From contig JALWTA010000001.1 in NCBI GenBank assembly GCA_027082955.1, positions 37,307 to 101,306 on the forward strand: DNA of 64,000 bases, in the 5' to 3' direction. Source of the stretch: Sulfurovum sp. (GTDB lineage: Bacteria > Campylobacterota > Campylobacteria > Campylobacterales > Sulfurovaceae). Under the pieces are notes generated by a model, which made no database searches, had not been told where the DNA came from, and saw only the letters and a list, made by a program, of their open reading frames with translations. This document shows, piece after piece, positions 16,945 through 26,788 of this stretch (its first letter is position 1; each line of letters opens with the position of its first letter). The position numbers and the translations under genes were made by a program.

Positions 16945-17068
16945 CGTATTTCCTCCATCTTTCTTTTCCTATACTATAAAAGATAACTGTGTACAAATCG
17001 TGATTTGAATAGAATTTTGTTACAATCATCCAATACCTTATGTTACACAACTATAAAGAAGATGTCAA

Positions 17069-18139
17069 ATGAAGATCACCTCCATCCATACCCAACGCCT
17101 CAAAGCTCCGCTCAAAACACCTTTTGTTACGGCTTTGCGCCGTGTCGATGCATTGGAGGATGTTGTCGTCATTGTTGAGTGCGACAATGGATATAGAGGG
17201 TCTGGTGAGGGAGCACCCACACCACAGATCACCGGAGAGACCATCGGCTCCATAGAGGCTGCCATTTCCTTCATTGCACCATACCTCATAGGCAAAGAGA
17301 TTGAAGATTTCGATACCTTGATTCATATTGTCCATCACACCATTGTCAAAAACACAACGGCAAAATCGGCACTGGAGATCGCACTGTATGACCTGAAAGC
17401 TCAGTCACAACAGATGCCGCTATACCGCATGCTCGACGGTACACAGACTGCTTTTAGAACCGATATCACCATCAGCATGGCAGAAACGGAAAAGATGGTT
17501 TCCAATGCGCTGCATGCTGTATCGTTGGGGTACGACACCCTCAAGATCAAAATAGGCAGTGATCCAACCAAAGATGCCGACCGTATTCGTGCCATCCATG
17601 CTGCCTTACCACAACACATTTCTCTGCGTCTCGATGCCAATCAGGGGTGGAGTGCCAAAGAAACAGTTGCACTGCTTGATCAGCTTGAGTATGACGGCAT
17701 TATTGCCGAGTGCATCGAACAGCCTGTATCTGCGGAGGATATTGAGGGACTGAAATACATCAAAGAACGGGTAACCACCCCTCTCCTTGCCGATGAGTCT
17801 GTCTTTTCACTGAACGATGCCAAAAAACTGCTTGAGATGGAGGCGGTAGACTACATCAACATCAAACTGGCAAAGACCGGCGGCATCTCCAAAGCCCTTG
17901 CACTAGCGGATCTCTGTGCCGAACATAACGTACAGTGTATGCTCGGCTGTATGCTTGAAGGTCCCATAGCCATCGCCGCCGGGGTACACCTTGCCTCTGC
18001 AAGAGCCAATACCATCACCATGCTCGACCTCGATGCCGTTGCCCTGCTTGCCTCACACCCAGTACAAAGTGATATGAGATTTGATGAGAGCAATATCGTA
18101 CTGTCAGATACTCCGGGATTGGGCATATGTCTGCCATAA
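17069..18139 (+). CDS. dipeptide epimerase (L-Ala-D/L-Glu type, enolase superfamily)
   Basis: A 356-residue enolase-superfamily enzyme of the mandelate racemase group. Visible are the Lys pair in LKIKIG near 161, metal ligands in RLDANQGW, ECIEQP and LADES, the second catalytic Lys in INIKLAKTGG near 266, and the DLD near the C-terminus that marks dipeptide epimerases. The reaction would be epimerisation of L-Ala-D-Glu from recycled muropeptides, which fits the MurNAc recycling operon at 7.8-11 kb. Muconate cycloisomerase is a less likely alternative. It stands alone. Confidence 0.85.
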   Translation: MKITSIHTQRLKAPLKTPFVTALRRVDALEDVVVIVECDNGYRGSGEGAPTPQITGETIGSIEAAISFIAPYLIGKEIEDFDTLIHIVHHTIVKNTTAKSALEIALYDLKAQSQQMPLYRMLDGTQTAFRTDITISMAETEKMVSNALHAVSLGYDTLKIKIGSDPTKDADRIRAIHAALPQHISLRLDANQGWSAKETVALLDQLEYDGIIAECIEQPVSAEDIEGLKYIKERVTTPLLADESVFSLNDAKKLLEMEAVDYINIKLAKTGGISKALALADLCAEHNVQCMLGCMLEGPIAIAAGVHLASARANTITMLDLDAVALLASHPVQSDMRFDESNIVLSDTPGLGICLP

Positions 18140-18159
18140 CAGCATTTCTTTTGGCACCG

Positions 18160-18323
18160 GAGACTTCAGTCCCGCACTACTGCGAGGCTGAAGCTGTCAG
18201 TTCCGTATCTAATCTTCAACCACATACTATTATGGTAGAATTCCGAAATTTTTCAACCCGCATCATTAAATGGGTATTTTGCAAAACGTTTTGTTGTAGT
18301 CGGTACTAAAGTCTCCGATTTCA
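18160..18323. repeat. imperfect inverted repeat between the epimerase and SulP genes
   Basis: CGGAGACTTCAGTCCCG near 18162 is nearly complementary to the region around 18302-18320 (TAGTCGGTACTAAAGTCTCCG), so the 234-base gap contains an imperfect inverted repeat with about 140 bases between its arms. It may be a degenerate repetitive element. No gene or known RNA motif is recognised in the gap. Confidence 0.4.
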
Positions 18324-18373
18324 CACTCTTTTGTAAAAGACCATGACTGTGCAGGTTTTCATAAGGATATGAT

Positions 18374-19957
18374 TTGGTAGAGATACGACGCTACTCCAAA
18401 CAGAACATCAAAAACGACATTCTCTCAGGCGCACTGGTCGCTGTTGCCCTTGTACCAGAAGCGATCGCCTTTTCATTCATTGCCGGAGTCTCTCCGGTGG
18501 TTGGGCTCTATGCCGCCTTTATCATCGGGCTTGTCACCTCCATACTTGGCGGGAAACCGGGGATGATCTCAGGAGCTACCGGCTCTGTGGCAGTGGTCTT
18601 CGTCTCCCTTGGGCTCTGGGTCAAACAGCACTACCCCAACCTCGATACCGGAGCGCTTTCGATGATGGTACTGCACTACATCCTCATCACCTCCATCCTT
18701 GCCGGACTTATACAGATCGCTATTGGTCTGCTGAAAATGGGTAAATTTATCCGTCTGGTGCCCCAGCCTGCCCTCTTTGGATTCGTCAACGGTCTTGCCA
18801 TTGTCATCGCACTGGCACAGCTGCCTTTCCTTGCCCCTGCACACATGGAACAGTACCACTCATGGATCGAAATCATTCAGGCAAGCCTGCGTGAGAATTA
18901 CGTGATGTACATCATCATCGCAGCCACCATGCTGACTATGCAGTACCTCCCCAAACTCTCCAAAGCGGTACCCGCAGGTCTGGTTGCCATTGTGGTCATT
19001 ACCCTTGTGGTCTACTTTGGGCACATTGACACCAAAACCGTCGGTGACATGGCAGACCTCTCCAACGTCTCTTTCCCTCATTTTGTGCTTCCTGACTGGC
19101 ATCTGCTCCTAAACTGGGAGTCGCTTACTGTCATCGTCTCTACTGCCGTGATCGTAGCATTGGTCGGGCTTATTGAGTCTCTGCTGACCCTTTCGGTACT
19201 CGATGAGATGGGCGGTAAACGCGGTTCAGGCAACAAAGAGTGTGTCGCACTGGGCATTGGAAATGCCACATCCGGGCTCTTTGGAGGGATGGCAGGATGC
19301 GCGATGATCGGACAGTCAGTTATCAACTTCACCTCAGGCGGTCTTGGCAGGCTCTCCTCCTTTACTGCTGCAATACTGTTCATTATCCTCGTGGTAAGCT
19401 TCTCCAAGGTTATCTCTGCTATTCCCATCGCTGTATTGGTAGGGATCATGTTCATGGTGAGCATCGGTACGTTTGAGTTCTCTTCTGTCAAGCGTCTTAA
19501 GCATATGCCAAAATCCGATGCCTTCGTGCTCATTGTTGTGACCATCATCACTATCTTTGCAGACCTCGCTGTAGCGGTCATTGCCGGTATTATCATCTCT
19601 GCGCTGGTCTTTGCATGGAAACACGCCAAAATCTTCAGCCGTACCCACATGGAGGGCAACAAAAAGATCTACGAACTCGACGGCCCACTCTTTTTTGGCT
19701 CCGTCACCTCCTTTAACGAACAGTTCAATGTTGCCGAAGATCCAGATGAGGTGGTCATTGACTTCAAAAATGCACGTGTTATGGACAGCTCCGGTGCCGA
19801 AGCGATCGACGCACTGACAGAAAAGTACCGCAAAGCAGGCAAAAAGCTCACCCTGCGCCATCTTTCAGAAGACTGTAAGAAGATGCTGACCATTGCAGGA
19901 CCTTTCTGTACCTATGAGGAGGACGATCCGACCTACAAGGTGGCACACAACGTATAG
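18374..19957 (+). CDS. SulP family anion transporter with STAS domain
   Basis: A 527-residue transporter: about twelve to fourteen membrane helices (residues 15-400) with the SulP N-terminal signature GALVAVALVPEAIAFSFIAGVSPVVGLYAAF, then a cytosolic STAS domain with VVIDFKNARVMDSSGAEAID. Members carry sulfate, bicarbonate or other anions; the substrate cannot be told. The start is TTG at 18374, six bases after AAGGA; no in-frame ATG nearby gives the full signature. It converges with the histidine kinase gene, 17 bases away. Confidence 0.92.
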   Translation: MVEIRRYSKQNIKNDILSGALVAVALVPEAIAFSFIAGVSPVVGLYAAFIIGLVTSILGGKPGMISGATGSVAVVFVSLGLWVKQHYPNLDTGALSMMVLHYILITSILAGLIQIAIGLLKMGKFIRLVPQPALFGFVNGLAIVIALAQLPFLAPAHMEQYHSWIEIIQASLRENYVMYIIIAATMLTMQYLPKLSKAVPAGLVAIVVITLVVYFGHIDTKTVGDMADLSNVSFPHFVLPDWHLLLNWESLTVIVSTAVIVALVGLIESLLTLSVLDEMGGKRGSGNKECVALGIGNATSGLFGGMAGCAMIGQSVINFTSGGLGRLSSFTAAILFIILVVSFSKVISAIPIAVLVGIMFMVSIGTFEFSSVKRLKHMPKSDAFVLIVVTIITIFADLAVAVIAGIIISALVFAWKHAKIFSRTHMEGNKKIYELDGPLFFGSVTSFNEQFNVAEDPDEVVIDFKNARVMDSSGAEAIDALTEKYRKAGKKLTLRHLSEDCKKMLTIAGPFCTYEEDDPTYKVAHNV

Positions 19958-19974
19958 TCTTCTTCGTTACGCAG

Positions 19975-22617
19975 CTATACACGCTTTTGAGGGAATGCCT
20001 CTTCGAGCAAACTCCTTAAGAGATCGAGATCTATAGGCTTGGCAAGATAACCATCCATGCCTGCACCGGTATATTTCGCTTTATCCCCGGCAAGTGCATT
20101 GGCAGTCAACGCGATGATAGGAATATGTGCTTCTCCACTGCTTCTCTCAAATGCCAATATCTGTGCAGTGGCCTCCATACCGCCCATATCCGGCATTTCT
20201 ATATCCATAAAAATCACATCGTAGCGGCTCGATTCTTTGCGCTTTTGTACCGCTTCACGGCCATTGTTCACCAGTGTGACCTTCACACCCATACGCGTAA
20301 GTACATTCTCCAGCAGACGCTGATTGATCGCATTGTCTTCTGCAACAAGAATATGCAGATCTTTAAAATGAAGCTCTTTTTTAGCCTCTTCTTCCTGATC
20401 CACCCCAAAGAGTGCTTTGATGGTTTTGGTAAAGGTTACGGGTTTGTAAATAATTTTCTCTATCGCTTTACTATGCTGTGAAAGCTCTTCTTTCTGATCT
20501 ATCGTACTCAAAACGATTATACGGCTGTCTATATCGAGAAATGGTGTCAGTTCTCCTTCTCTCATCCGGTATTTATGGTCTATGAACATCAGTTTGGGCA
20601 GCGTACCGTTCTCTTTTGCCTGAAAAAAACTTCTATCTGTAAAATGTATTACTTTTGCACCGGCATAAGCAACATATTTTTCAAGATTCGTATTGGGGAA
20701 ATACTCAAGATCGAGATGCGGGTCAAGAATACCAATCTCTTCCTCATAACGCATAGCAAGACGTTCTTTCTCTGCTGTGGTGTCTTTTTGAAGGGTGAGT
20801 GTAAAATGGAATGTTGCTCCTTCTCCCTTGATACTTCGGATACCGAGTTTGCCGCCCATTCTCTCAATCAGTCTTCCAGAGATGGAGAGCCCCAGTCCCG
20901 TACCGCCATATTTTCTGCTGGTACTCACATCCGCCTGTCCAAAGGCTGCAAAAATCTTTTTGCGCTCCTCTTTTGAGATGCCGATACCCGTATCGGATAT
21001 TGCAAAGTGGAGCGTACACGATTCATCGCTTTCAGAACTTTTTACGATCTCAACACTGACCGTACCATGCTCAGGTGTGAACTTGATCGCATTGCTAACA
21101 AGATTGACGATTATCTGAGATATCTTGGTAGGATCACCTATCAGTGCCACAGGAAGTGCCGGATCAATGAAGACCTGATAATCTATCTGAGATTTCTGTG
21201 CCTTGCCACTGTAGGACTCCACTGCCGCCTCAAAGACTTCCAGCGGATCAAAGGTTATCAATTCAAGCTCTATCTTCTCCGCTTTGATCTTTGAAAGATC
21301 GAGAATATCATTGACAATACGCAGCAAATGATCCGAACTCTTTTCAACAACAGACAAAAACTCCTGCTGTTGTGCATTTAACTCTGTCTCTTTTAAAAGC
21401 TGGGTAAATCCTAAGATACCATTGAGCGGTGTACGTATTTCATGTGACATTCCGGCAAGGAAAAGGTCTTTGGTGCGGTTGGCATCTTTAATCGCCTGTA
21501 TCAGAAACCTGTAAATATGGTCCACATTCCCGTTCTCAATCAGCCGTTTCAGTTTTTTTTGCTGTTCTTTGTCAAAGATCAATTCAATATCTCTTTGCGT
21601 ATCTTCATAAAGTTTACGGTTTTCTCTCATATGTGACCGCACCCTAAAGAGTTTCCACAGCATAATCAACAATATCAAGGATGCCAAACCGTACATCAGC
21701 ACCAAATTGACCGTATGTAAAGACTTGTGATGGGAGGATGCCGCTATTTTGGAGACAAGCATTTCACCTGCCTTGGCAAAATAGGTCAGTTTTTTCTCTA
21801 TCTTTTCCAGCCACTGGACTGTTGTCACGCTATATTGTCCGCTGGAAGCCCCTTTTGCTATGCTGTTTCTTTCTGATGAGAGCAGATCATCATACTGCTT
21901 TTTGCTCATCAAAGCACGAAGATCCACTGCAAGCGTCACATCAGGTAAGGTCTGAAAGTCAGGAAGTGTATCAGAAGCGACAATACGTTCCCACAAATGC
22001 CGCTCTTCCGTACGCATAGGACGTTTACGCAGCAACAGATAGTAGATACCTGAATGCTCCAGTACCGTATTCTCTCTCAGGTGCATAAGATCGGTATAGG
22101 CCGAAAGATAGGCTTTCATTGATCTGTCGGAAGTTGCGAGTTCCAGCATGCGCAAGAGATCTATGAGCGGTTTGGCGACCTTTGAATGATACCTGTGAAA
22201 CAGGATCTCCATCGGGTCGGTTCCAAAATCATCAACGAGGCTTCGCGTTTCCAGTAACGCTAAATAGATGCTTTTAAGTTCTTTTCTGTATGACGCAAAA
22301 GCAGCTTCACCTGAGAGTACTTTCTCAAACCTTTCTACCCCTCTGTCAACAAGCATACGGGCATGCCTCATATCCGAAAAATCATATTTTCTCTGCTGTG
22401 CGATATAGGCAGCGGTATCGATGCGTTCTTCTTCCAAATGATACAGCAGCCCGTTCAGTGTTTCAATAAGTGCAGGAACATCCTGATAATGCTGCGGTTT
22501 ACTGTATGTGCGATAGCTTTGATATGTACCGGCTATACTAAACATCACTAACGAAATAACGGCAAATATCAACACATCGATAAAAAAAGGTTTTCTGAAC
22601 CATTTCATAGCATTCAA
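19975..22617 (-). CDS. hybrid sensor histidine kinase with NIT-like periplasmic domain
   Basis: An 880-residue hybrid kinase. Order: membrane helix (12-33), about 270 helical periplasmic residues, second helix (304-323), HisKA with GMSHEIRTPLNG (phospho-His 392), HATPase with NLVSNAIKFTPEHG and GGTGLGLSISGRL, a degenerate receiver-like segment (about 640-745) and a true receiver starting ILVAEDN with phospho-acceptor Asp in DVIFMDIEMPD. The periplasmic region, with LEEERIDTAAYIA and a second Arg/Glu-rich helix, resembles the nitrate/nitrite-sensing NIT fold (inference). No response regulator gene lies next to it, so its output must be elsewhere. Confidence 0.9.
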   Translation of the reverse strand: MNAMKWFRKPFFIDVLIFAVISLVMFSIAGTYQSYRTYSKPQHYQDVPALIETLNGLLYHLEEERIDTAAYIAQQRKYDFSDMRHARMLVDRGVERFEKVLSGEAAFASYRKELKSIYLALLETRSLVDDFGTDPMEILFHRYHSKVAKPLIDLLRMLELATSDRSMKAYLSAYTDLMHLRENTVLEHSGIYYLLLRKRPMRTEERHLWERIVASDTLPDFQTLPDVTLAVDLRALMSKKQYDDLLSSERNSIAKGASSGQYSVTTVQWLEKIEKKLTYFAKAGEMLVSKIAASSHHKSLHTVNLVLMYGLASLILLIMLWKLFRVRSHMRENRKLYEDTQRDIELIFDKEQQKKLKRLIENGNVDHIYRFLIQAIKDANRTKDLFLAGMSHEIRTPLNGILGFTQLLKETELNAQQQEFLSVVEKSSDHLLRIVNDILDLSKIKAEKIELELITFDPLEVFEAAVESYSGKAQKSQIDYQVFIDPALPVALIGDPTKISQIIVNLVSNAIKFTPEHGTVSVEIVKSSESDESCTLHFAISDTGIGISKEERKKIFAAFGQADVSTSRKYGGTGLGLSISGRLIERMGGKLGIRSIKGEGATFHFTLTLQKDTTAEKERLAMRYEEEIGILDPHLDLEYFPNTNLEKYVAYAGAKVIHFTDRSFFQAKENGTLPKLMFIDHKYRMREGELTPFLDIDSRIIVLSTIDQKEELSQHSKAIEKIIYKPVTFTKTIKALFGVDQEEEAKKELHFKDLHILVAEDNAINQRLLENVLTRMGVKVTLVNNGREAVQKRKESSRYDVIFMDIEMPDMGGMEATAQILAFERSSGEAHIPIIALTANALAGDKAKYTGAGMDGYLAKPIDLDLLRSLLEEAFPQKRV

Positions 22618-22828
22618 TCTCCTTATGGCAAATGCTTCGGACTGAGAAAGAGGAAACAGCAGCTTACGATGCAGTCAAAACATCAGAAGGAGTACACTTC
22701 CTTTGTGCGGTCTGGCGATCTTTTCAGGAAAAGACCCATGACTTTCTGTCCTTGCTTCACAACAAGTTTAGCTTTTAACATTGGTACCCGTCTTTCATTA
22801 TACTATGACAACCATTAAAACTGTATCA
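22618..22828. other. gap upstream of the histidine kinase, nothing recognised
   Basis: About 210 bases between the kinase start and the palindromic element. A short hairpin AAGGAgtacacTTCCTT lies near 22688-22705 and a TATACT near 22800-22805 could be a promoter reading right. No coding sequence with a ribosome binding site was found. Confidence 0.4.
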
Positions 22829-23018
22829 ACCAAAATCTCGAAAATAGGGTTCTTTGAATTTGTGTTGTGCTCGCGTTTGCGGGGTTTGCAGAAAATTGTG
22901 CAGGTGTGGATTCCGCTTCGCTCCATGAGTCGCACCCGTAGGTTCGACGATGATTTTGTGCGAAGTCCGTGAATGCGATGATAACACAAAGTCATGAATT
23001 TCTATTTCGAGATTTGGG
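22829..23018. mobile_element. MITE-like palindromic element upstream of the rhodanese gene
   Basis: The ends are long imperfect inverted repeats: about 36 bases from 22829 (CCAAAATCTCGAAAATAG...) match the complement of the bases ending at 23018 (...CTATTTCGAGATTTGGG). The centre is richer in G and C than its surroundings and encodes nothing. A total of about 190 bases with terminal inverted repeats and no gene fits a non-autonomous element. No clear target duplication is seen. Confidence 0.5.
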
Positions 23019-23082
23019 TCAAATCCACGGTACACACAGACTACACACTTACCGTGATAGCATCAAGAAAAAAGGGGTCTGT

Positions 23083-23751
23083 ATGCGATTGTCATTTGTT
23101 TTACTCATTGTCTCTTTCGTTGCCGCATCTAGCATGGCAGGAAGTTTTGAACGAGATGGTGTGAGTGTGCGGGTAGGCAATAAAACCTATACTGTAAAAC
23201 GGAATATTCCGGATATTTGCAAAAAAGTACCTATCAACAACCATATGCTCTGGACGGGGAACTATGCCAGCAAAGAGGTGCCTGAAGCATGCAAGTCAAC
23301 CTATGTACACACCAAGGGCAAACTGCTGCCTATGCAGCTAGACGAAGGTCTGGAGACCTATGGAGAGCTGGAAGTGCTCGCTACCCTTAAAGAGATGAAG
23401 ACCAATCCCAATCTGCTTCTCATTGACAGCCGTAATAAAGAGTGGTATGAGTACCGTACCATTCCCGGTGCTATCAACATGCCGTTTCGCTACTTCAAAT
23501 ACCGTGACAACTACGAATTTCACTTTGAATATGCAATGAAGTATCTCGGTGTGACCAAAGACAAAGAGGGGGAGTATGATTTCAGCAAGGCTAAAACACT
23601 GGTACTCTTCTGCAACGGACCGTGGTGCAGCCAGTCACCAAGCATGATCTTTGCTCTGCTGGAGATTGGTTATCCCCCTGAAAAGCTTAAATGGTATCGT
23701 GGGGGAATGCAGGACTGGCTTGGTGCGGGGATGACCTCCACACGAGACTGA
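23083..23751 (+). CDS. exported rhodanese-like protein
   Basis: A 222-residue protein with a signal peptide (MRLSFVLLIVSFVAASSMAG) and a C-terminal rhodanese domain whose active-site loop reads FCNGPWCSQSP, Cys first as in sulfurtransferases. It would move sulfane sulfur in the periplasm, plausible in a sulfur-oxidising organism (inference). The N-terminal 90 residues are not from this domain and hold three Cys. I start at ATG 23083 (AAAGGGG upstream), since the frame before it lies in the repeat element and precedes the signal peptide. Confidence 0.83.
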   Translation: MRLSFVLLIVSFVAASSMAGSFERDGVSVRVGNKTYTVKRNIPDICKKVPINNHMLWTGNYASKEVPEACKSTYVHTKGKLLPMQLDEGLETYGELEVLATLKEMKTNPNLLLIDSRNKEWYEYRTIPGAINMPFRYFKYRDNYEFHFEYAMKYLGVTKDKEGEYDFSKAKTLVLFCNGPWCSQSPSMIFALLEIGYPPEKLKWYRGGMQDWLGAGMTSTRD

Positions 23752-23765
23752 CTGTTTCCAGTGCG

Positions 23766-24719
23766 TCAATGGCGCTGAGGTTCTTGTGAGAAGAACTCCT
23801 CAATCACGACTCTTATTGCTACAGGATCGTCAAGACGGTTGATAGTATCTCTAAATGCCGATGCCCCCTGATAACCCGCTTTTGAGTAGGCATGCAGGTT
23901 TTTTCTGAACATGATCGCACCATATGTGTCATAGTAGGCAACCATCTGGTCGAAGTGCTCAAGGACAACTGCTTTAATGAGCGCACCGCTGACCTCATCT
24001 GTTCCCTCTTTTATCTGTTGAAATATCCACGGTTTTCCTACCGCAGCACGTCCTATCATCACACCGTCTGCACCTGTGTGTTCCAGTACCCATCTTGCCT
24101 TTTGCGGAGAATCTATGTCACCGTTTGCGATCACTGGAATGGAGACTGCTGCTTTGATCTGGGCAATGGCATCATAATCCACTGCCGCCTTATAACGCCC
24201 TGCCCGTGTGCGTCCATGCACTGCAATATAATCCGCACCGCTTGCCTCTGCGATCTTGGCGATCTCAACATGGTTCTTTTCGTTGAACCCAAGCCGCATC
24301 TTGACACTGGTATAGGGTTTGTTGGAGTATTTTTTGATCGTTTCGATCACTCTGCCCATCTGTGGCAGATCGGTCAGCAGTGAGCTGCCTTGAAGGTTGT
24401 TGACCACCTTTGGTGCCGGACAGCCACAGTTAAGATCGATGGCATTAATGCCCTCTTTTGCATTGATGATCTCCACCGCTTTTCGTATGACCCCAAGGTC
24501 ACTTCCTGCAATCTGGATGCTGTAAGGGTCTTCTGAAGGAGCTTTTTCAAGCATTTTGTAGGTTTTTTTGCTGTTGTGTACCAGTGCGTTAGAGCTGATC
24601 ATCTCCGAAACGGTTAGATCAACCCCGAACTTCTTGACAACGGAACGGAAAGGAAGGTCGGTAAATCCCGCAAGCGGAGCCAGAGCATAGATGGGTTTGG
24701 AAAAATCGAGCTGTGCCAT
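23766..24719 (-). CDS. dusB: tRNA-dihydrouridine synthase B
   Basis: A 317-residue flavoenzyme that reduces uridines in the tRNA D-loop. It shows YALAPLAGFTDLPFRS at the N-terminus, DLNCGCPAPKV with the catalytic Cys near residue 100, VHGRTRAGRY and IANGDIDS. It is the last of four close genes on this strand (rlmH, dksA, a two-helix membrane protein, dusB), separated by 6 bases from the gene upstream. The length is normal for the family. Confidence 0.93.
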   Translation of the reverse strand: MAQLDFSKPIYALAPLAGFTDLPFRSVVKKFGVDLTVSEMISSNALVHNSKKTYKMLEKAPSEDPYSIQIAGSDLGVIRKAVEIINAKEGINAIDLNCGCPAPKVVNNLQGSSLLTDLPQMGRVIETIKKYSNKPYTSVKMRLGFNEKNHVEIAKIAEASGADYIAVHGRTRAGRYKAAVDYDAIAQIKAAVSIPVIANGDIDSPQKARWVLEHTGADGVMIGRAAVGKPWIFQQIKEGTDEVSGALIKAVVLEHFDQMVAYYDTYGAIMFRKNLHAYSKAGYQGASAFRDTINRLDDPVAIRVVIEEFFSQEPQRH

Positions 24720-24725
24720 ATCTTC

Positions 24726-25763
24726 CTATGCATTTTTACAGATCGATTCAGCATCGATAAGGTCTTCGAGTTTGAACCCTTTGTTCTGTTTTTTCAGTTC
24801 GTAAAGTGCTCTGTACTTCATAAATTCATGTTCTTCCTGCTCATCGAGATACTTCTCGATCTTTTCAAGCAGTTCATATTCAAACAGCAGGTAGAGGTAA
24901 GCATTCTGCGCTTTGGGGTTCTCTTTCTGATAGGCATTGAAGAGGGCAAGGTTCTCATCAGGACTAAAATGCTTTTTGGTGATCTTTGCAATACGCACAA
25001 AATCCGCACATTTGAGTTTCAATGCTCCGACAAAATCATTTAAAATATCTGCAGTAAGCCCAAGTTCCTCATCTTCATCCAGACGGTTAAGCATCACAAA
25101 GAAGTTTTCCACATCAAAGATTTTGGCATATTTTCTGGCTTTGAAAAAACTCTCTCTCCTTGCAAATATCTCTAACGCATGTTTTTGTACAGGCTCAGAG
25201 AATTTCGAGGAGGATTTCATCATCTCTTCAACGAACTCACTGTCATGGTCAAGACGGTTAAGACGGTTCCTGATAAGATGAGGATTGCCCTCATTGAAGA
25301 CTTTCAGCATCTTATTCTCTTTAAGATCCACATACTCGCCGTTCTTGATCTTATTGAGAATGTTGACCACTTTCGTCAGTCTGTCACTCAGCCCCTCTAC
25401 TCCGTCTACAACTGTCAAATTGGACTTTCCAAGCAAAACAGCCGATTTTTTGATCTCATCTATCATATACTTCTGCTCTTTGGGTTCGTTGACCAATGAC
25501 CAGTAGAGTGCATCTTCAAGGGTTGCCGTATCTCGTTCCCACTTTTTCTGGCTAAAGTAGTTCTTCATACCATAGTAGGACATGTGGATCACAGTAAAGA
25601 AAAGCAGCAGCAGCATCGGCAGTATGGTCCACACAGCGATAGGGAAATTAAAATTAAGCCCCATAACCTCTATAAGGTAGTTGTTCGGGTTGATCATGTG
25701 TACAATTGCACCCACAATCCCCATTAGTGTCAATGCCGCGAAAACATACAAACCGAGTCTCAT
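24726..25763 (-). CDS. conserved membrane protein of the dksA-dusB block, unknown
   Basis: A 345-residue protein with two membrane helices (about 5-25 and 42-62) and a long charged, helical cytoplasmic part. It has no catalytic motif that I can see. It lies 11 bases after dksA and 6 bases before dusB, an arrangement I recall from other Campylobacterota, so it is likely a lineage-specific conserved gene. Its partners suggest no function. Confidence 0.75.
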   Translation of the reverse strand: MRLGLYVFAALTLMGIVGAIVHMINPNNYLIEVMGLNFNFPIAVWTILPMLLLLFFTVIHMSYYGMKNYFSQKKWERDTATLEDALYWSLVNEPKEQKYMIDEIKKSAVLLGKSNLTVVDGVEGLSDRLTKVVNILNKIKNGEYVDLKENKMLKVFNEGNPHLIRNRLNRLDHDSEFVEEMMKSSSKFSEPVQKHALEIFARRESFFKARKYAKIFDVENFFVMLNRLDEDEELGLTADILNDFVGALKLKCADFVRIAKITKKHFSPDENLALFNAYQKENPKAQNAYLYLLFEYELLEKIEKYLDEQEEHEFMKYRALYELKKQNKGFKLEDLIDAESICKNA

Positions 25764-25774
25764 ACTCTTCCCCT

Positions 25775-26131
25775 TTACTGTTCTTCTTTTTCGTTTATCT
25801 CCCTACAGACAATACAGAAACGTGCGAAATTCTTCACTTCCAGACGTGCGCGACCTATCGGCTCTTCACACATTTCACAGATCCCGTAAGTACCATGCTT
25901 TATTTTATCTAAAGCTAGATCAATTTCGGCTAATTCTTTACGCTGCTGCGCCAAAATAGCACTGTCAACTACCGATTCGGCGGATGCTGCAGCATAGTCA
26001 CCTTCATCGTTTAGTTCAAGATTTCGCATCTCGTTCAATTCCAATGATGTACCGCTAAGGTTTTTTTCAATCTGTGCTCTTCTTTCCTGCAGTCTGTTCT
26101 TGAACATTTCAAGTTCATCTTGTGTTAACAT
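25775..26131 (-). CDS. dksA: DksA/TraR family RNA polymerase-binding protein
   Basis: A 118-residue protein with a coiled coil followed by the four-Cys zinc finger CEMCEEPI...FCIVC near residues 80-105 and the DksA signature GTYGICEMC. It inserts into the RNA polymerase secondary channel and modulates stringent-response promoters. The coiled-coil tip has the acidic DEGDYA stretch. It follows rlmH by nine bases. It is shorter than E. coli DksA (151) but normal for Campylobacterota. Confidence 0.9.
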   Translation of the reverse strand: MLTQDELEMFKNRLQERRAQIEKNLSGTSLELNEMRNLELNDEGDYAAASAESVVDSAILAQQRKELAEIDLALDKIKHGTYGICEMCEEPIGRARLEVKNFARFCIVCREINEKEEQ

Positions 26132-26140
26132 CTTTCTTTC

Positions 26141-26602
26141 CTATTTATGATATGGGTGATTGTTGTTGATACTCAGACCTCTGAATATCTGTTCGAGCAG
26201 CACAACCTTCACCAACTTGTGTGAAAGCGTTATTTTACCAAATGATACACGCTTATTACATTGATGCAGAAAATCGCTCTCAAAGCCGTAGGCACCGCCA
26301 ATGAAGAAGTTTACCACACTCCTATCCTTAAGCAAATTTGCAAAATCATAGCTGTCTACCTCTTTTGAAGAGGGGTCAAGTGCAATATTGATGCCGTTTC
26401 CAAGATATTTTTGCAGTGCCTTGGTGTATGACTTCTGTGCTGCTTCCGCAGAGATATCCTGCGCTTTGGCAATCTCCTTGTCAAACACTTCTATCACCTC
26501 TACTTTCGCAAACGGTTTGGCTATCTTTTTGTAGTGCTCTATCAGGGGAGTATAAAGCTGTTCCTTTCCCTTTTTGTCAATAATAATGACATTGATCTTC
26601 AT
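26141..26602 (-). CDS. rlmH: 23S rRNA (pseudouridine1915-N3)-methyltransferase RlmH
   Basis: A 153-residue SPOUT methyltransferase. The C-terminal knot residues are visible: FFIGGAYGF, then LSHKLVKVVLLEQIFRG and NNHPYHK at the very end, as in all RlmH proteins. It methylates pseudouridine 1915 in helix 69 of 23S rRNA. First gene of the rlmH-dksA-membrane protein-dusB run. Confidence 0.94.
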   Translation of the reverse strand: MKINVIIIDKKGKEQLYTPLIEHYKKIAKPFAKVEVIEVFDKEIAKAQDISAEAAQKSYTKALQKYLGNGINIALDPSSKEVDSYDFANLLKDRSVVNFFIGGAYGFESDFLHQCNKRVSFGKITLSHKLVKVVLLEQIFRGLSINNNHPYHK

Positions 26603-26788
26603 AGTGGGCTGCCTTACAATATAGGTGGCAGTATTGTATCAAAAAAATAGAAAGCAAACATACATATCGTACAGATTTTCTGAAAAATACTCATCATATT
26701 TCAATTTGTTATAATTCATCTATATTATTGATATATACTATTTGCAAATTGTATCAATGCAATCCAAATACTATTTACAAGGTACAGC

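Noticed and set aside
22930..22960. GGTTCGACGA near the MITE-like element looked like a tRNA T-loop
   Set aside because: No acceptor stem, anticodon arm or CCA context around it.
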